DNA from: Minisyncoccota bacterium
GTDB lineage: Bacteria > Patescibacteriota > Minisyncoccia > UBA6257 > XYB1-36-10
Reading direction: 5' to 3'
Length of the DNA: 16,375 nt
Assembly: GCA_028709185.1 (NCBI GenBank)
Contig: JAQVXM010000009.1
Location: 1 to 16,375 of the forward strand
Of this stretch, positions 13,575 to 16,375 are shown one piece after another. Positions within the stretch are counted from its first letter, which is position 1, and each line of letters begins with the position of its first letter. The notes below the pieces were generated by a model. The model was not told the DNA's origin and did not search any database. It saw only the letters and a program-made list of their open reading frames with translations. Position numbers and translations under genes: made by a program.

Positions 13575-13602
13575 TTTTATTTTTCTCATCCATGTCTAAT
13601 TT
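13575..13602. repeat. Right copy of the 28-bp direct repeat (putative attR) in the ychF 3' end
   Basis: Identical to 11286-11313. It spans the last four sense codons of ychF (I-R-H-G), its TGA stop and 11 bp beyond, so the gene stays intact at this border. The length exceeds typical transposon target duplications and fits a recombinase crossover core. Confidence 0.85.
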
Positions 13603-14590
13603 CTACAACATCTCCATCTTGAAAAATATACTCCTTTCCTTCTAAACGAAGCTTCCCTTTTTGTTTGGCGCCTAACCAGCCGCCAATATTCAAAAGTTCC
13701 TGCCAATTTATCACTTCCGCTCTGATAAACTTCTTTTCAAAATCGGTATGAATAGTCCCCGCCGCTTCCGGCGCCTTTATTCCTCGCTTTATAGTCCAAG
13801 CTCGTGTTTCATCCGCTCCAGTCGTAAAAAAACTTATCAACCCCAAAACCTCATAAGACTTTTTTATCAATTCATCCACATTTTCCGCTTCCGCTAGATT
13901 AAAAATCAAAAAATCCGCTCCCAATCCTTTTATTTTTTCTTTTAAATTTTCCGCCACATCTTCTTCTTTTCCGTTCAATAAATAAATCTGCGGTTTTAAA
14001 GTTAATAAATTCAATTCTTTAACTGCCGGCTCTTCTTTTATTTCTAGAGAAAGAGAATTAGCCAACTTATCGGCCAGAAGTTCTTCTTTCAATTTTTTCA
14101 TAATTGCCAAAGATTTTTCTTTCTTTTTGTCTCCTCTCGCTTCTTTTTCCAAACTGCCGATTCTTTTTTCCACTGTTTCTAAATCTTTAAATATTAATTC
14201 CAAATTTATAATATCAATATCCCTTTCTGAATTGACGCTTTCCTCCACATGAATTATTTCTCCACCCTGAAAAACACGCACCACTTGAACAATAGCATTC
14301 GTTTCCCTGATATTCGCTAAAAATTGATTTCCAAGCCCCTCTCCTTTTCCCGCTCCTTTAACAAGTCCCGCAATATCATAAAATTCCACAACCGCAGGAA
14401 TTTTTTTTAAACTTTTCGACATTTCATTTAATTTATCCAATCTCTCATCCGGCACTGCCACGACTCCAACATTCGGATCAATAGTCGCAAACGGATAATT
14501 GGCAATATTAATATCTTGTTTCGTCAAAATCTTAAAAAGCGTGGATTTTCCCACGTTTGGCAAACCAACAATTCCCATGCTTAATTTCAT
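13586..14590 (-). CDS. ychF: YchF/OLA1-type ribosome-associated ATPase
   Basis: This 334-residue P-loop NTPase of the Obg group has Walker A GLPNVGKST (9-17), switch region NYPFATIDPNVG (31-42), DIAGLVKGAGKGEGLGNQFL (72-91), a helical hairpin (about 120-185), base-recognition N206-G-K-E209 (the N-x-x-E form gives ATP preference) and a C-terminal TGS domain (about 252-334) with HTDFEKKFIRAEV and LEGKEYIFQDGDVVEIR. The usual length is about 363, so it is compact. The conserved catalytic His of the family (H-V-V-R-C-F) is Gln here (IVQVVRVF, Q102). YchF binds ribosomes and is linked to translation and redox stress. Its 3' end is the right repeat of the cassette. Confidence 0.95.
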   Translation of the reverse strand: MKLSMGIVGLPNVGKSTLFKILTKQDINIANYPFATIDPNVGVVAVPDERLDKLNEMSKSLKKIPAVVEFYDIAGLVKGAGKGEGLGNQFLANIRETNAIVQVVRVFQGGEIIHVEESVNSERDIDIINLELIFKDLETVEKRIGSLEKEARGDKKKEKSLAIMKKLKEELLADKLANSLSLEIKEEPAVKELNLLTLKPQIYLLNGKEEDVAENLKEKIKGLGADFLIFNLAEAENVDELIKKSYEVLGLISFFTTGADETRAWTIKRGIKAPEAAGTIHTDFEKKFIRAEVINWQELLNIGGWLGAKQKGKLRLEGKEYIFQDGDVVEIRHG

Positions 14591-14596
14591 AGCCTT

Positions 14597-14625
14597 AATA
14601 TATATTAAAAATTATTTTTTGTCAT
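14597..14625 (-). promoter_or_regulatory. ychF promoter, leaderless
   Basis: On the minus strand, ATGACA (14620-14625), a 17-bp spacer and TATATT (14597-14602) match sigma70 in 5 of 6 bases each. Only 6 bp separate the -10 from the ATG, so transcription should begin at or beside the start codon. Confidence 0.7.
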
Positions 14626-14715
14626 TAAAACACTAGTTTTCTAAAATCAACAAGTTATCTGAACATTTTACAATTATAAATGTCTAAAAAATGTCCTCTA
14701 TATTACTTTCGTCAT

Positions 14716-14844
14716 TTACAACCTCAAGCAAGGTGCCTCAACTGCTGCAGTTTCTGCAGTCAAAAAGCTTCCAATAACAACAGTAAATAGCCATAAAATA
14801 TATGCGGCTCTTTTTTTATACTTTCTCCACTCTATTTTCCTCAA
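14716..14844 (-). CDS. Possible 42-residue small membrane protein
   Basis: The minus strand is open from TTG at 14842-14844 to TAA at 14716-14718. It has a basic start (RKIEWRKYKKR), a hydrophobic stretch (AAYILWLFTVVIGSFL) and a short tail (TAETAAVEAPCLRL). It overlaps the end of the deoxyribosyltransferase-like gene in another frame, has only a TTG start and lacks a Shine-Dalgarno. The topology is that of a signal-anchored peptide, but it may be chance. I see nothing stronger in the gap 14591-14815 apart from the ychF promoter. Confidence 0.25.
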   Translation of the reverse strand: MRKIEWRKYKKRAAYILWLFTVVIGSFLTAETAAVEAPCLRL

Positions 14845-15235
14845 AAAGTTTTATCCAACCAAGGTTTTGCCATAATTCCAACTCATCTGAATAAGGTAAC
14901 TCTCCTTTAGAAATAGGATTAAGATGATAAACGCTTACATTCTTGTTTTGCACCTTATTTAATCCCAAAGCAAAAGCCATCTCTGCAAATACTCCAGAAC
15001 CTATATAACCGGAAATACCTTTCTTATCCAAATTAAGAACTAAAACTACATCCGCTTTTGAAATTGCATCATAATGCTCAGAAAATTCTTTATTATAAAC
15101 AGTTAGAAGATCTTCTTTTATTTTAGTTGGATATTTTATCACCTCAAAACCCATTTTTTCCAATTTATTTTTCCATTCAATAATCTGGTCTTCAAATGAT
15201 ACGCTCGCGCAAATTACTATTTTCTTTTTTTCCAT
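14816..15235 (-). CDS. Nucleoside 2-deoxyribosyltransferase-fold protein
   Basis: This 139-residue small Rossmann-like protein starts with a beta strand (KKIVICASVSFEDQI). It has DAISKADVVLVLNLDKKGIS near residues 55-74, then GYIGSGVFAEMAFALGLNK (75-93) and a late YHLNPISKGELPYSDELE. The D-V-V-L-V-L-N strand followed by G-x-x-x-x-x-E-M-A-F-A is the pattern of nucleoside 2-deoxyribosyltransferase-like proteins, where the Glu of E-M-A-F-A is the nucleophile position. The exact substrate is unknown, and many such proteins act on other N-glycosides or nucleotides. It is a monocistronic-looking gene between ychF and the pyrophosphatase fusion. Confidence 0.65.
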   Translation of the reverse strand: MEKKKIVICASVSFEDQIIEWKNKLEKMGFEVIKYPTKIKEDLLTVYNKEFSEHYDAISKADVVLVLNLDKKGISGYIGSGVFAEMAFALGLNKVQNKNVSVYHLNPISKGELPYSDELELWQNLGWIKLFEENRVEKV

Positions 15236-15325
15236 AGTTTATAAAAAATCTTAAATATGCGACTATTTTACCATCACCCCTCCCTAAAACCAACTTTAAT
15301 TCAAATCAAACTCTCTTAGACTTTT

Positions 15326-15448
15326 ATGTATATGGAAAGTCAGGAAGAAACCGCCATCGCCGGACAAAGAATTATTGATTTAGCTCTACTCTATCCTGCG
15401 GTTTATCAATCACCCTGGTCATTAGTTTGTAATCAAAACACCTCTTAA
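15326..15448 (+). CDS. Orphan 40-residue ORF, possible gene fragment
   Basis: The plus strand reads MYMESQEETAIAGQRIIDLA then LLYPAVYQSPWSLV, ending at TAA 15446-15448. The amino-acid pattern (AIAGQRIIDLALLYPAVY) looks like real protein and the codons match the local style. However, it overlaps the 3' end of the next minus-strand gene by 27 bp and has no Shine-Dalgarno. It may be the start of a gene broken by rearrangement. I do not recognise it. Confidence 0.3.
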   Translation: MYMESQEETAIAGQRIIDLALLYPAVYQSPWSLVCNQNTS

Positions 15449-16174
15449 CATCATAATATCTTTCAAATCTTTATCTCTTCCCATCAGCTTTTTCCATTTT
15501 AGGACTTCTTCTAATTTCACAAATCTCACTCCATAAAAAACATCCGCCTCTATAATCAGCTTCTCTATATTCCACTCCCCCGGCGCCCATCCTTCCCAGA
15601 CATCTATATCTCCAAGCTGGATGTTTCTTTGATTGTATAATCCCATTTTTATTTTCTCTTCCCCGTATTTTTCAACCAACCCCTCAAATAACTCCGATAA
15701 AACAATAATATCTATATCATCCGCCTCTCTTATTCCTCTAATTGCCATCGGTCCGCTTCCAAATACGGCAAACTTATCTTCGGGAAGATTCAATTGCTTT
15801 AATTCCTCCATTTTTTCCAAAAATTTACTATTACCTCCTCTTAAGATAATTGATTCAAACCACTGTTCTTGATAATAGGTTTGTTTCTTTATTTCTTCAT
15901 CGGATAATTCCATATCTTCCGGAACTACCACTAACTTATCGTCATCATCATTCGTTCTATGGATAACCGCTATTACTTTTCCTTTGAAAGTATCTATTGG
16001 CTCATTTACTCCCAAAACATAAGCATCTAACTCTTCTCCATCTGATGCTATAACTCCGGGAATAAATCCGTAGTTTGTTTCATAAGTCCATCCGTGTTTA
16101 GGATGTTTACTGCCAAAAGGTCTGTCCATTTTTACCTCCACCACCTTACCAATATAAGAAGTATTATTATTCAT
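15422..16174 (-). CDS. Pyrophosphatase-like domain fused to a nucleotidyltransferase domain
   Basis: This 250-residue two-domain protein has an N-terminal half (about 1-110) that resembles short family I inorganic pyrophosphatases: GKVVEVKMDRPFGSKHP (9-25), YETNYGFIPG (31-40), DGEELDAYVLG (45-55; the usual acidic D-G-D-x-x-D appears as D45-G-E-E-L-D50) and GKVIAVIHR (65-73). The second half has FAVFGSGPMAIRGIREADDI followed by D-I-I-V (135-158), a pol-beta-type nucleotidyltransferase with G139-S140 and metal-binding D153-x-D155, and a possible third acid in GDIDVWEG (188-195). Fusing pyrophosphate hydrolysis to a nucleotidyl transfer domain would pull the transfer reaction forward; this is inference. 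The nucleic acid or small-molecule target is unknown. Confidence 0.75.
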   Translation of the reverse strand: MNNNTSYIGKVVEVKMDRPFGSKHPKHGWTYETNYGFIPGVIASDGEELDAYVLGVNEPIDTFKGKVIAVIHRTNDDDDKLVVVPEDMELSDEEIKKQTYYQEQWFESIILRGGNSKFLEKMEELKQLNLPEDKFAVFGSGPMAIRGIREADDIDIIVLSELFEGLVEKYGEEKIKMGLYNQRNIQLGDIDVWEGWAPGEWNIEKLIIEADVFYGVRFVKLEEVLKWKKLMGRDKDLKDIMMLRGVLITN

Positions 16175-16182
16175 ATGTTTTA

Positions 16183-16188
16183 ATTATA
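16183..16188 (-). promoter_or_regulatory. -10 box of the pyrophosphatase/nucleotidyltransferase gene
   Basis: TATAAT on the minus strand ends 8 bp before the ATG at 16174, another near-leaderless arrangement. A weak -35 (TTAATT, 16206-16211) lies 17 bp upstream. Confidence 0.55.
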
Positions 16189-16328
16189 TAGAAAATTAGA
16201 AAAGAAATTAAGAATATTCAAGTTATTTCTGAATCAGATAAACTTAAAAGACAAAATAATGAGTTTTTGAATCTGGTTAAAAAATTAAAAATAAAGAAAA
16301 GCCACAAGCTTATTTTTTTCATAAAGAT

Positions 16329-16334
16329 TATAAT
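16329..16334 (+). promoter_or_regulatory. -10 box before the last, partial gene
   Basis: TATAAT ends 7 bp before the ATG at 16342, which fits the leaderless pattern of this genome. No convincing -35 was found. Confidence 0.45.
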
Positions 16335-16341
16335 TAAACAA

Positions 16342-16375
16342 ATGCCTAAAAAATATAAAACCACAAAACAAATGG
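16342..16375 (+). CDS. Start of an unidentified gene (cut by the window edge)
   Basis: ATG at 16342 opens MPKKYKTTKQM and runs off the window. A TATAAT box 7 bp upstream supports this start. The same frame is open back to about 16191 without another ATG, so a longer protein with a rare start is possible. Too short to identify. Confidence 0.4.
   Translation, partial: MPKKYKTTKQM

Noticed and set aside
11286..13602. The 28-bp repeat pair as a minimal CRISPR or as a transposon target duplication
   Set aside because: Only two copies 2.3 kb apart rules out an array. 28 bp is too long for a usual target-site duplication, no terminal inverted repeats or transposase were found, and the right copy is ychF coding sequence.
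14680..14790. Plus-strand 36-residue Cys-rich ORF (MSKKCPLYYF...)
   Set aside because: No Shine-Dalgarno or clear promoter. It overlaps the equally short minus-strand frame, and the CTGCAG duplication at 14745-14759 explains several of the Cys codons.

Overview
The window is an AT-rich chromosomal segment of 16.4 kb. It most resembles the Candidate Phyla Radiation (Patescibacteria), probably Parcubacteria-like. This is an inference from the compact gene order, the streamlined proteins (a Mur ligase without its N-terminal domain, a short phosphoglycerate kinase, a short YchF) and the general lack of Shine-Dalgarno sites. UGA is used as a stop, for example in ychF, so the Gracilibacteria/SR1 code is not in use.

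Layout, left to right. Bases 1-132 hold the start of triosephosphate isomerase on the minus strand. Bases 288-1862 hold two tandem minus-strand SIMPL-domain genes ending in a bidirectional terminator. A tRNA-Glu(CUC) at 2085-2156 follows the division and cell-wall cluster, which is read leftward as mraZ-rsmH-ftsL-like-ftsI/PBP2-murF-like (6675 down to 2176). Its promoter carries MraZ-type boxes. RNase P RNA (rnpB, 6913-7264) is divergent from mraZ and ends in a hairpin shared with the convergent operon pgk-DHH phosphoesterase-RNase HI (9693 down to 7288). A GT39-like membrane glycosyltransferase is divergent from pgk (9783-11273). YchF (13586-14590, minus), a deoxyribosyltransferase-fold protein (14816-15235, minus), a pyrophosphatase-like/nucleotidyltransferase fusion (15422-16174, minus) and the start of a possible plus-strand gene complete the background genome.

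The standout is a foreign-looking cassette of about 2.3 kb between the convergent GT39-like and ychF genes. It carries a radical SAM/SPASM maturase, an overlapping 59-residue Tyr/Asp-rich precursor peptide with three consecutive Tyr-X-Asp units, and a HExxH (gluzincin-like) metalloprotein. This is the anatomy of a ribosomally made, post-translationally modified peptide (RiPP) system, and the Tyr-X-Asp units are those expected for three-residue cyclophanes (triceptides). The first two cassette genes have strong Shine-Dalgarno sites, unlike the neighbours, several of which appear to be leaderless.

The cassette is bounded by a perfect 28-bp direct repeat (11286-11313 and 13575-13602). The right copy contains the last codons and stop of ychF. 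This looks like attL/attR after site-specific integration into the 3' end of ychF, yet no recombinase lies inside. The insertion also appears to have separated ychF from a terminator hairpin now 2.3 kb away beside the glycosyltransferase gene. All function calls rest on reading motifs in the sequence; no database search was run.
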